Position numbers and translations under genes: made by a program. 33,981 bases of DNA, from NCBI GenBank assembly GCA_032128395.1, contig JAQBGV010000088.1:1-33981 (forward strand), given 5' to 3'. Source of the stretch: JAQBGV01 sp032128395. Lineage in GTDB: Bacteria; Planctomycetota; UBA8108; UBA1146. The notes beneath the pieces were generated by a model. It saw only the letters and a program-made list of their open reading frames with translations, made no database searches and had not been told where the DNA came from. Positions 8,909-17,177 of this stretch are shown here, in pieces. Position 1 is the stretch's first letter, and every line of letters starts with the position of its first letter.

Positions 8909-9844
8909 CTATCCCCCCAGGGTCGCGATGTCGATGTTCTGACTCTTGCAGAGGCGCTCGGTAGTAGTCAGGAGGTACTGGGAGTTCGAGCGCTTGCAGT
9001 CGATGTCGATTTCCTTGGGAGAGAAGTCCCCGGGATCGGGACTCAGTCCGAGCTTCTGGTAGAGCGATCGGGATCGTTCGTAGCTGCGTAGGGCGACCGC
9101 ATTGATGATCTCGTTCAGGTACTTGAAGTCGCGCTCATGAGGGATGATCCGCACTCCGGCCTGCTCCGATCGCTGCTCCCGCTGCAGAGCCCTCAGGGGA
9201 TCCCGCACTTCCTTCTCAACGAAGTGTTGCCACGCGGCGGTGTCGAACTCCCCACTGTTCTGGAAGCGGCTCCCATCTTCCGCTCCGACTCGAGCGGATG
9301 AGAACGCCTTCTCGCCGGCGAGGGCTCGGTTGAGAGAATCGAGGAAGAACGCCTTCACCAGATCATTCTGGCTGTCGAGCTCTGCCGGGGTGCCCAGCGG
9401 GAACCGCTGGGGGTAGAACTTGGAGGACCACGGGGAGCGCTCGATCGGGAAGGACTCGGGATCCTTCTCCATCTTCTCTTGGATCTCGCGCGGCTGACGC
9501 AGGAAATCGATTTTCGCCCGGAGGAAAACCTCCGCTGCGAATCCGACCAAGTCCGAAAACTCCCGTTTCTCGTTGAATCGTCGCGAACCATCGATCGTCA
9601 GCTCGAACGTGCGCAACGAGTGTGTCCCCCAGAAAAGCGCGAATTCGACGATCGTCCCCTCGGGGAGCAGAGGCGCCTTCCCCGAGAACTCGATCACCCA
9701 TCCCTGGCCCAAGGGCGTGCCCTTCGCCGTGGTCAATTCGATGATCGCCTTCGGCGGGGTTGGAATGTCATCCTGAGCAGGGGCCGGTGTCCCGACGAGC
9801 AGGAAAGCCGCCACGAGCAGAACGAGGCCGACGCGCGCGATCAT
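8909..9844 (-). CDS. exported protein of unknown function, paralog of its upstream neighbour
   Basis: 311 aa with a clear signal peptide (hydrophobic residues about 4-18, then APAQ), so it is exported. I recognise no family. An N-terminal beta-rich part (about residues 30-105) precedes a largely helical part. It is a diverged copy of the protein encoded just upstream. Both have an [IV]EL strand, then KAPLLPEG or KAPRLPVG followed by VEF-x-L-x-W. Both then have DPESFP or DPETFP, and near the end a Y-x-K-x-GL-x-P segment followed by PKEI or PKEL. The ATG at 9844 overlaps the stop of that gene (ATGA), and GAGGGG lies 6 nt upstream. It sits downstream of a pseudopilin gene in the same direction, so a link to an export or surface structure is possible but only inferred. 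Confidence 0.88.
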   Translation of the reverse strand: MIARVGLVLLVAAFLLVGTPAPAQDDIPTPPKAIIELTTAKGTPLGQGWVIEFSGKAPLLPEGTIVEFALFWGTHSLRTFELTIDGSRRFNEKREFSDLVGFAAEVFLRAKIDFLRQPREIQEKMEKDPESFPIERSPWSSKFYPQRFPLGTPAELDSQNDLVKAFFLDSLNRALAGEKAFSSARVGAEDGSRFQNSGEFDTAAWQHFVEKEVRDPLRALQREQRSEQAGVRIIPHERDFKYLNEIINAVALRSYERSRSLYQKLGLSPDPGDFSPKEIDIDCKRSNSQYLLTTTERLCKSQNIDIATLGG

Positions 9845-10830
9845 GGCGTCCCCTCTTTCGGCGCTTCCTTATTCTTGCCGATCTCGAGCGCCTCGTTGAT
9901 CCGCTGGACGATCTTGCCCAGATCCTTCGACTTCGGCGGAGTGCGCTTGAAGCTGCGGACCGTCATCTCGAGCTCCTTGGGTTCGGAGTCGTCCTTGGAC
10001 GGTTCGAGCCCCTTCTCCTTGTAGAGCTCGATGGAGCGAACCGTGGCGCGCCAGGCGACCGCGTTGGCGAGTTCGCGCAAGTCAGCGAGGGGGCGACGAT
10101 AGGCGACCATGTCCGCCTGTTTGCCGAGGAGTCCCTCCCCGATCTCTTTCTGGAGCGATCGGATCTTATCGAGGACCTGGCCGTCGAGCATCTTGCGCCA
10201 CTGCTTCTCCTCGAACTCTCCCTTGGAGTCTGCGAATTCGGTCGCCTCTTTCGCAGCGTCGGCGCTGTTGTCGACGAGAACATCCATCTCGGCGAGTTCG
10301 GTGTAACGTTCCTTGAACCAGGTCTGGATCCGCAGCACCTCAGCCGCGATCTCCTCCTCGGTACCCAGGAGGAATTTGTGCTCCTCGTGGTACTCCGCCC
10401 AGGGCACTGCGCCAGGGGGGAAGGTCTCGGGATCCCCATCGATCTGCCGCCCGATCGACCTCGGCTGGTTCTTCGGTTCGAGGAGCTGCGTGCTGAGCAC
10501 GTAGTGGTCGGCGGACGGGGTGTACTTCTTCACCGTGAATGTCTGCTCGATGCGCTTGTTCGCGGGTACCTCGACGACGAAGACCTCGATCTTTTGATAC
10601 CGCCACATCAGGACAAACTCGACCTTGCACCCGACGGGGAGCCGGGGAGCCTTCGCCTTGACTGTGATCTCGCAGGTCTTCCCCTCCGGCTTCACCTTGA
10701 CGGACTGGAGTTCGACGTATTTGACGTCCAGACTCTCCGACTGCCCCGAGAGGGGACTCCCCCACCCGATGAGCGCCGAAACGAGCAGCGCGCACGACAC
10801 GCCTATTCTCCGCATCCCCATGCGTCGCAT
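9841..10830 (-). CDS. exported protein of unknown function, first of a paralog pair
   Basis: 329 aa with a signal peptide (basic start MRRMGMRR, hydrophobic core to about residue 27, then LSGQ). The layout matches the downstream paralog: an N-terminal beta-type domain with KAPRLPVG and VEFVLMW, then long charged helices, a GDPETFPPGAVPW segment and a Lys/Glu-rich C-terminus. No enzyme motif is visible. ATG at 10830 is chosen because GGAGG lies 4 nt upstream; an upstream GTG at 10848 would add six residues in front of the signal peptide. It starts 65 bp after the stop of the pseudopilin gene and overlaps the next gene by 4 bp, so the three probably form one operon. The function is unknown. Confidence 0.88.
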   Translation of the reverse strand: MRRMGMRRIGVSCALLVSALIGWGSPLSGQSESLDVKYVELQSVKVKPEGKTCEITVKAKAPRLPVGCKVEFVLMWRYQKIEVFVVEVPANKRIEQTFTVKKYTPSADHYVLSTQLLEPKNQPRSIGRQIDGDPETFPPGAVPWAEYHEEHKFLLGTEEEIAAEVLRIQTWFKERYTELAEMDVLVDNSADAAKEATEFADSKGEFEEKQWRKMLDGQVLDKIRSLQKEIGEGLLGKQADMVAYRRPLADLRELANAVAWRATVRSIELYKEKGLEPSKDDSEPKELEMTVRSFKRTPPKSKDLGKIVQRINEALEIGKNKEAPKEGTP

Positions 10831-10895
10831 GTTTCCTCCGCAGCTCACAGCCCCTGGATGGTCACAGAACAGCTTTGCCGCCGTCGGTCACTCGG

Positions 10896-13800
10896 TCACT
10901 CGAGACCCTCGCTGACGAGGATCTCCGCCGACGACAGGTAGTAGGTCAACGTGACGTCATCGATCACCGGCGACGCGACGACCCGATCACCGAATTTCTG
11001 CTGCCCCGTCGCACCGTTGAATTTGAACTCGTACCCGAGCGATCCGGTCCTCCCGAAGGTATTGCTCTGATCGGGGCGGAGCCACTCGCCGGTGATCTGG
11101 GCGTTCAGCGTCATCTCCCCTCCGGCGTCCCCGAGTCGTTGGAATCCCGGGTTGCCGTTCACCCCGGAAACCCCCGCCTCGAAGTCCTGGGCCGCGTTCC
11201 ACCGAACGGCGAGCCCGGCGTACATCGTCGGAGGATACATCGTCCAGGTGAACGAACGGAGGCGGATCCTCTGAATTCCTTCGGGGAACGGAACCTCGAA
11301 ACGGTTGGTGTACCGGCCCTGATCGCGGGTGAAATAGGAGAGATCCTGCGAACCCGGATCGTAGAACCCGAGGAACGTCTGGAACTCATCGATCGTCGCA
11401 TTCGCGGGGATCTTCTTCACCGACGGTGCCGTCTCCTGCATCGATCTCTGCGCGACATTCGTCCCGAACTTGAAGATACCCTCCCCGGCGACCGCCTGGT
11501 CGCGGAACACCCCGCCGATCTGGATCTCGTCCTTCGGCTCCTCCTCGTTCAGTGCGCAGAATTTGGTGAGACCGAGGCTGTGATTGGTCACGAAATCGAG
11601 AGGTTCCCCATCGATCCGAACCTTGACCCGGTCCGCGTCGAGGTCGTCGTCGTACTGAATCACGAGATGATGCCACTCCCGGGCTTTCCAATCGCTCACA
11701 TCGACGACGAGGTCCGTGCGCGCCCAGGTCTTCCGAGGATCGAGCTCGTAGTCCTCCTGCTCCAGGTCTTCTTCGTCACCGATGAGCGGATAGGCCTGGG
11801 CCGTGTCGTCGCGGAAGAACGCCTGGTGGTAGTACAGCCGAGAGACGCGCAGCTCGCCGGTCGTGTTCTTCCAGACGAAGAACTGCGTTCCCTCGGAGTC
11901 CTCTGGGTTCTGCCCGACCCTCGTCTGCACCTGGGTCGCTTTGAGGAGTCCGTGGAAGATCGGATCGATGCCGTCGAACTCGAGCTTGATCCAGAACGCG
12001 ACCCCCCCTTGGTAGTAGGGGAGGTTTCCGATGTCGTTGGTGTAATTCTGACGGACCTCGCCCTGGGCGCCTGGAACCTCCCGGAAGCCGATCGCGGGGA
12101 ACCGCAGGATTCGCGTACCGGTCCGCAGCACCCGCATGAAGCTCATGTGCAGGCCGTCTGGTTGTATGTCGCCGTTGAACGCACTGGTCGCCACGATCGG
12201 CTCGTCGATATTCTCGATCTCGCTCTCCGCGTCCGCCGCCTTCCAGATCTCCTTGGAGTACCGATTCCGGAACTGACCACCCTTGAAGCAGTACTCGGGA
12301 TCGAGGAGTGCCTTCAGCTCCACGAGCGCCTGGGTCGAGCCGAGTCCGAACCGTTCGAGGGTCGTATTCAGCCGCGCCCCTGCGCCGGGCTCACGGAATC
12401 GGAATCCGTGCCCGAGTCTGAGGTTCGAGCTCTGCGCGAAGGTGTTCCCCCGCAACTCCGGTCGAACCGCTTGCCGCTTCGCATCCGTCGCGCCGGAGAG
12501 CTCGATCCGACCGTCCCGGCGCGAACCGTGGAAGAAGTCAGGTTCGAGCGCATCCATCGCATCGGGATAGGTCGAGACGTTTTGGCGATCCCGAAAACTC
12601 GATCGACCCCGCTCGTTGTAAGGCTGCTCGAACTGTCGCTGGGTCGTGTGGTGGAGCACGTCGAAGACCTTCACCACCGAGCGACGCTGGCTCTCCGCGA
12701 AGACCTGAATGTCCTCGAGGCTGTCCCCGACCACGATCTCAGCGACCGTGCTGATCTCGTAGATTCCCATGGAGTCGAAGCAGAACTCGGTGGTGTGAGC
12801 GACGTGGACGTCGTTCTCGTCCTGGCCGTTGTTCCCCAGCCTGAGGATGCCCGACTTGTCGACCGAAACGTAGGCGGTTGAGTTGGGGTTGAACTTGTTG
12901 AGACGGGCGTTCGGATTGAAGTTCGACTTCAACATGTCCCGCACCATGTCGAAGTACCAGGCGTTCGCACCGCTGACCGCCATCCCGGCCGCGCGCCGCG
13001 CCCCCCGCTCGCGTCCGTCGTGGCCGCGCTGCCACATCTCTCGTGATCCCTCGTTGTTCGTGACCCCGCTTCGGTACCTGCCGTTGTTCGCCGGATCGCG
13101 CGGATTGACCAGCTTGAAGGAACTCGGTGGCGGGAACAGCTGCTCCGGGAGTTGGTTGACGAACTCCTCGAACCCCGGCTGAGCCAAGTCCCCGCTGCGC
13201 CACACCTTGAACGGGTGTTCCTTCCGAGCGCGGATGATCTCATCTGCGATCTTCCTCGCCTGATCGATGGTCAGGGGGGTGCTATAGATCCACACCGGGA
13301 TCTGCAGGAGCCGGAACTCCTCCTGGGTGTTCGGGAGGGTGCCGTCGACATCGAACGATCCCCGGTTCGCATTCTCGAAGTTCTGGTTGGTCAGTTCGGT
13401 GTAGGGGAACGGACGGCGACCGCCGATACCGGTCAGACAGGCGACGAGCACCGGTCGGGGCGCGGTGTTGATGTTGATCGGGGCTCGGGGCTCATCGATC
13501 AGGTTCGGGGCCCCCTCGACCCCGGGGTTCACCAGGAAGTTCACGCTTGTGAGCGCGGTATTGTCGGCATCGAGAGTGAGCTTGGTCGGTTCCCTGCCAT
13601 CCCCGGAGCGCACCGTGTACGGATTGACCCAGGCGTGCGCAGTGACGTAATCGGCGATGATCCGGTAGTTCTCCTCGCCGAGGAGATCCTTCAGCTGGGC
13701 CTTCGACGCGAATTTCCGTCCGGGGAGCTTGTTGCGGTAGAGGAGGATGTCGCGCCCGCGAATCTGCTTCCCTGTTTGGTTCGGTCCGGTGAAGAGCGGG

Positions 13801-14339
13801 TTCTTCTTGATCTCTTCCTCGCGTTCGAGCGCCTTCCCCAGGTTTTCGAGCATCCCCGCGAGCGTGTCCTGATCACCGTTCAGATAGATCTGAGAGTTGC
13901 AGTCGATGAGCTTCACCCGATAGCGGTCGCGGCTCTCTTCTCCTCCGTAGGTTGCGCCCAGGTCGCTCCAGAGCGACGCCTGCTCCGGAGGAGTGTCGGT
14001 GAGCGGCATCAGATTCCCGTACCGGAGATCCCCTCGGGAGTGTTTCAGTCCGTAGAGCCACTCCGCCCGCCGGCCCTCGCCCGACATGTCGCTGTGGCCA
14101 TCCCAGAACGTACCACCGCGGAGCATGGCGATGACCGCCGATTCCGCTGAGCTCGCGAGGAGCTCCGCACTCGTCGCGTTGACGAAGTTCTCGGTCGCCC
14201 GGCGTTCCAGGCGCATCAGCGCTGCGAAGGTCACCGCGATGATCGACATCAGGGTCAGCACCGCAAGCGCGATGATGAGCATCGTTCCTCGCTGGGAATG
14301 TGCCGCTCGCGTGCGTTCGGGATTCAACGTAGCTGGCAC
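10896..14339 (-). CDS. GspK/PilX-like pseudopilin with a LamG-type domain
   Basis: 1147-aa protein anchored by one N-terminal helix. QRG at 16-18 is followed by a hydrophobic stretch (about 19-42) in the style of a prepilin cleavage site. As in GspK and PilX minor pilins, the usual Glu at position +5 is missing. Around residues 288-307 the segment ININTAPRPVLVACLTGI matches the SAM-like region of GspK. A concanavalin/LamG-like domain lies at about 770-940, with FWIKLEF and WHHLVIQYD followed by VKVRIDGEPL. Typical GspK is about 330 aa, so this is greatly enlarged. GTG at 14339 is supported by AAGGA 8 nt upstream. It is followed by two exported paralogs; no GspD, E or F is in the window. The likely role is a tip or minor subunit of a type II secretion or type IV pilus machine. 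Confidence 0.85.
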   Translation of the reverse strand: MPATLNPERTRAAHSQRGTMLIIALAVLTLMSIIAVTFAALMRLERRATENFVNATSAELLASSAESAVIAMLRGGTFWDGHSDMSGEGRRAEWLYGLKHSRGDLRYGNLMPLTDTPPEQASLWSDLGATYGGEESRDRYRVKLIDCNSQIYLNGDQDTLAGMLENLGKALEREEEIKKNPLFTGPNQTGKQIRGRDILLYRNKLPGRKFASKAQLKDLLGEENYRIIADYVTAHAWVNPYTVRSGDGREPTKLTLDADNTALTSVNFLVNPGVEGAPNLIDEPRAPININTAPRPVLVACLTGIGGRRPFPYTELTNQNFENANRGSFDVDGTLPNTQEEFRLLQIPVWIYSTPLTIDQARKIADEIIRARKEHPFKVWRSGDLAQPGFEEFVNQLPEQLFPPPSSFKLVNPRDPANNGRYRSGVTNNEGSREMWQRGHDGRERGARRAAGMAVSGANAWYFDMVRDMLKSNFNPNARLNKFNPNSTAYVSVDKSGILRLGNNGQDENDVHVAHTTEFCFDSMGIYEISTVAEIVVGDSLEDIQVFAESQRRSVVKVFDVLHHTTQRQFEQPYNERGRSSFRDRQNVSTYPDAMDALEPDFFHGSRRDGRIELSGATDAKRQAVRPELRGNTFAQSSNLRLGHGFRFREPGAGARLNTTLERFGLGSTQALVELKALLDPEYCFKGGQFRNRYSKEIWKAADAESEIENIDEPIVATSAFNGDIQPDGLHMSFMRVLRTGTRILRFPAIGFREVPGAQGEVRQNYTNDIGNLPYYQGGVAFWIKLEFDGIDPIFHGLLKATQVQTRVGQNPEDSEGTQFFVWKNTTGELRVSRLYYHQAFFRDDTAQAYPLIGDEEDLEQEDYELDPRKTWARTDLVVDVSDWKAREWHHLVIQYDDDLDADRVKVRIDGEPLDFVTNHSLGLTKFCALNEEEPKDEIQIGGVFRDQAVAGEGIFKFGTNVAQRSMQETAPSVKKIPANATIDEFQTFLGFYDPGSQDLSYFTRDQGRYTNRFEVPFPEGIQRIRLRSFTWTMYPPTMYAGLAVRWNAAQDFEAGVSGVNGNPGFQRLGDAGGEMTLNAQITGEWLRPDQSNTFGRTGSLGYEFKFNGATGQQKFGDRVVASPVIDDVTLTYYLSSAEILVSEGLE

Positions 14340-14382
14340 AGGAAGTTCCTTTCGGTGTCGACCCTCGAGTACTCCAAATGCG

Positions 14383-14405
14383 CGGGCCCCCAGTATGGGG
14401 GCCCG
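14383..14405 (-). terminator. hairpin downstream of recA
   Basis: CGGGCCCCCA (14383-14392) and TGGGGGCCCG (14396-14405) form a perfect 10-bp stem with a 3-nt loop. It lies about 85 bp after the recA stop and just ahead of the pseudopilin gene. No T tract is seen. Confidence 0.5.
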
Positions 14406-14454
14406 GACGCCGGAATCGCTCCATCTCCCGCGGAGACGGGCCTCTCCGGCGTCC
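14405..14454 (-). repeat. second inverted repeat downstream of recA
   Basis: GGACGCCGGA (14405-14414) and TCCGGCGTCC (14445-14454) are perfect inverted copies 30 nt apart. They directly adjoin the hairpin at 14383-14405, sharing position 14405. The palindrome CCCCCGCGGGGG (14473-14484) lies between this repeat and the recA stop. The cluster may end recA transcription. Confidence 0.5.
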
Positions 14455-14489
14455 GTTGCCCCATTCGAAGGACCCCCGCGGGGGAAGGG

Positions 14490-15551
14490 TCACTCCCCGT
14501 TCGGCGACTCGACCGGCTCTGCCAGTTCGATCGGCCCGACCGGCCCGAAGATCAGGCCGCGGACCACTCGATCGATCTTCTCTTTGACATCAGGGTGGTC
14601 GATCAGGAACTGGACCGCCCGTTCGCGCCCCTGCCCGAGCCGCTCCCCCTCGTAGGAGAACCAGGTGCCCGCGCGATCGACGACCCCGTGCTCGACCCCC
14701 AGATCGAGGAGATCGCCGTGGTAGCAGATCCCTCGGTTGAAGATGATGTCGAATTCGGCCTTGCGGAACGGTGGAGCGAGCTTGTTCTTCACCACCTTGG
14801 CGACGGTGCGGTTCCCGCTGATGTCGCCATCGCTCTTGATCGAGCCGATCCGGCGGATGTCGATCCGGACCGAGCTGTAGAACTTCAGAGCCCGCCCGCC
14901 GCTCGTGGTCTCGGGGCTGCCGAACATCACCCCGATCTTTTCGCGGATCTGGTTGATGAAGACCACGCAGGTCTTCGAGCGGTGAATCACGCCGGTGAGC
15001 TTCCGAAGAGCCTGCGACATCAGCCGGGCCTGCAGGCCGACGTGAGTGTCCCCCATCTGCCCCTCGAGTTCAGCCCGGGGGACGAGCGCCGCCACCGAGT
15101 CGATGACCACGATGTCCACCGCGCTGGAAGCGACCAGCATCTCTGCGATCTCGAGAGCTTGCTCGCCGCTATCCGGCTGCGAGACGAGCAGGTGATCGAG
15201 GTCGACGCCGAGCTTCTCGGAATAGGTCGGGTCGAGAGCGTGCTCCGCGTCGATGAATGCCGCGACCCCTCCCGCCTTCTGCGCATTCGCGATCACATGT
15301 AGGGTCAGAGTCGTCTTTCCCGACGACTCCGGCCCGAAGACCTCGACCACCCGTGCGCGGGGGAAGCCCCCGACCCCGAGGGCTTTGTCGAGGGAGAGGG
15401 AACCGGTCGGGATCACGTCGATGCGGCGATGGCTCTCGTCGCCGAGGTACATGATCGCGCCCTGCCCGCACTTCTTTCCGATCTGCTGAAGCGCGAAATC
15501 GAGCGCCTGCTTGCGCTGGGGGTCGAGAGACGACCCATCCTTGACCTTCAT
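14490..15551 (-). CDS. recA: recombinase RecA
   Basis: DNA-dependent ATPase that forms filaments on single-stranded DNA, performs strand exchange and triggers LexA self-cleavage. All hallmarks are present: GPESSGKTTLTLH (Walker A), AFIDAEHALDP, the Walker B stretch VDIVVIDSVAALVP, the GLQARLMSQALRKLT region, FINQIREKIGVMFG and TTSGGRALKFYSSVR. The C-terminal domain is complete. ATG at 15551 gives 353 aa, the usual RecA size. The open frame continues far upstream, but that extension does not resemble RecA; GTG at 15581 is a possible earlier start. Neither start has a strong Shine-Dalgarno. No SOS box could be identified. recX is not adjacent. Confidence 0.97.
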   Translation of the reverse strand: MKVKDGSSLDPQRKQALDFALQQIGKKCGQGAIMYLGDESHRRIDVIPTGSLSLDKALGVGGFPRARVVEVFGPESSGKTTLTLHVIANAQKAGGVAAFIDAEHALDPTYSEKLGVDLDHLLVSQPDSGEQALEIAEMLVASSAVDIVVIDSVAALVPRAELEGQMGDTHVGLQARLMSQALRKLTGVIHRSKTCVVFINQIREKIGVMFGSPETTSGGRALKFYSSVRIDIRRIGSIKSDGDISGNRTVAKVVKNKLAPPFRKAEFDIIFNRGICYHGDLLDLGVEHGVVDRAGTWFSYEGERLGQGRERAVQFLIDHPDVKEKIDRVVRGLIFGPVGPIELAEPVESPNGE

Positions 15552-15672
15552 ATCCTGCGGGCTGTCCGGCTTCTTCCTCACTGCGGTGGCGGTGACCTTT
15601 CGACCGCCCTCCCCCTTGGCATTCCCCCGTCTTGTCCCGGCCTCTGGGTCACCGGCGACCGGCGACTTGGCG

Positions 15673-16074
15673 CTACCGCTTCGGATCAACTGTCGTGTCC
15701 TCTCCCGTCTGCGAGCCGGCGGCCGCGGGCGGCGCGCCGTGCTCCTCCACACCCCGGTACATTTCGAGCACGCTGCGACGCTCGCCCAGAGGCACACTCG
15801 GTCTCGGGATCCCGTCCCGCAGCACCCGCGAAATATCCGTCGGGCCGGATGCGCGGAACGGGAGCCGTTCCACCATCCAAACCTGTTCGTGGGTGAGGGT
15901 CCCTCCCCGTCTCCTCAACTCCGCCACTCGAAGACGCGCTTCCTCGGCGGGGGTCACTTTCGGTCGGGGGGGTGCGGCACTGCCACATCCCCACGTACCG
16001 AGCCCGCACACGAGAACGAGCGCGCCCCGGAGGGCGAGCGAGAGTGGGATGGACCCGGAGTGGATCCGGAACAC
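15673..16074 (-). CDS. small probable lipoprotein
   Basis: 133 aa with a signal sequence (hydrophobic about residues 11-28) ending at TWG-C30, which could be a lipobox although the usual Leu at -3 is replaced by Thr. The mature part is Arg/Glu/Pro-rich and low in hydrophobic residues, with a short helical stretch EEARLRVAELRRRGG. I recognise no family. GTG at 16074 is strongly supported by AGAGGAGG 4 nt upstream. It lies 121 bp upstream of recA on the same strand, so the two may share a transcript; a functional link is not evident. lgt, the enzyme that would modify it, is in the same window. Confidence 0.7.
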   Translation of the reverse strand: MFRIHSGSIPLSLALRGALVLVCGLGTWGCGSAAPPRPKVTPAEEARLRVAELRRRGGTLTHEQVWMVERLPFRASGPTDISRVLRDGIPRPSVPLGERRSVLEMYRGVEEHGAPPAAAGSQTGEDTTVDPKR

Positions 16075-16291
16075 CGGGCCTCCTCTGCGTCGGGCCGAAA
16101 GCCCCGAGGCGGAGCACCGCCGCCACGCTCACGCGCAAGTCTTGCGCACGACCGGGCATCGGAGATGTCTTGCCAGCCGGGGACATTCTGCCACGGAGGA
16201 GGGTGGGGGTAAAGCGTAGGAAGAGGGGACGATGCGGCGGAACAGCGGAATCACGGAATAGGAGCGGTCAGCTGCTCGAATCCACCCACAT

Positions 16292-16330
16292 CGGAAACGG
16301 GCCCGGGCCGATGGCCCAGGCCCGTTTCCG
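16292..16330 (-). terminator. strong hairpin downstream of the cupin gene
   Basis: CGGAAACGGGCC (16292-16303) and GGCCCGTTTCCG (16319-16330) form a perfect 12-bp stem. The loop itself contains GGGCC-GAT-GGCCC and can extend the fold. It begins about 38 bp after the stop at 16368. No T tract is present. Confidence 0.6.
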
Positions 16331-16367
16331 CACCCGATCCTGAATTCCTCAGAACACGCGCACCTAG

Positions 16368-16955
16368 CTAGAACCGCTTGGGGAAGAACAGATTGTCTCC
16401 GGAGGAGTACACCCGGGAGATCTCGACCACGGCCTCCATCACTCGGCGCTCGATCTGCTGGAGGGCCTGGAGGCCGGTCTCGCTCTCGAGGCCGATCGCA
16501 TTCTCGATCTGCTCGCTCAGGACACCGGCGGTGTCGAAGAGCTGGATGATCAGCTGCAAGGAAGTCGCTTCATCGATCTTGTTCGGGATCGATTCGATGA
16601 GATGCTCGAGATCGCGCTCGCTCAACCGGTCGTACTCAGGCCCCCCTTGCTCCTCCTCCGACCGCTGCTCCCCGATCTCCATCGACAGGCCCCGAAGGAC
16701 GTCGGAAGTCGAGTTCGCGATCGAATGGGACGCATGGGCCGGGACCCAGACGACCTCACCTGGCTTGAGGAGGACGGTCTCACCGGCGAGGTGGACCGAT
16801 CCTTCCCCCTCGAGAGCGACGATGACCTCCTCGCTCAGCTGCTGGTGGCTCGGGGTCTGTTCTCCGGAATGGAGCTGAAACTCCCAGAGACCGCAGAAAT
16901 GGGACGAACCCCCGGGCACGGGGCGGGAAACCTGGTTCCAGGAGCGCAATCGCAT
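16368..16955 (-). CDS. cupin-domain protein with C-terminal helical domain
   Basis: 195 aa. Residues about 15-100 form a single cupin beta-barrel. Motif 1 is modified (H37 with QQLSEE, then VALEGEG); motif 2 is clear (KPGEVVWVPAHASHSIAN, with His74, His77 and Asn81), so a metal site is likely. From about residue 105 on, the protein is acidic and helical, with heptad-like patterns, which suggests oligomerisation. ATG at 16955 has GAGG 8 nt upstream. Cupins of this type act as small-molecule enzymes, sugar isomerases or sensors; nothing here decides which. It lies 222 bp downstream of the S1-domain gene on the same strand, with no motif seen in that gap. Confidence 0.75.
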   Translation of the reverse strand: MRLRSWNQVSRPVPGGSSHFCGLWEFQLHSGEQTPSHQQLSEEVIVALEGEGSVHLAGETVLLKPGEVVWVPAHASHSIANSTSDVLRGLSMEIGEQRSEEEQGGPEYDRLSERDLEHLIESIPNKIDEATSLQLIIQLFDTAGVLSEQIENAIGLESETGLQALQQIERRVMEAVVEISRVYSSGDNLFFPKRF

Positions 16956-17177
16956 CGTCGCACCTCGTTCCCGGGGTGGCAGATCCCCGTACCCAAGGAT
17001 ACGGCCCGATCGCCTCCACGGCCACCAAGCGAGGGCCTACGAGCTTGTCGTGGAAGGAGTTATGAGATCTCGCCGACACAGTCCGAGCATGGATCCGAGC
17101 TTTCGGCCCGCCGCTGCCTGTTCCTCCCGAGAGAGCCCCGTCCCTCTGGGGAGATCACTGCCGGCTGGATCCGCGGA

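Noticed and set aside
10875..12881. 668-aa open frame on the plus strand opposite the pseudopilin gene
   Set aside because: The minus strand carries the pseudopilin and LamG motifs. The plus product is a repetitive Arg/Glu/Leu/Val-rich translation typical of antisense frames in high-GC DNA.
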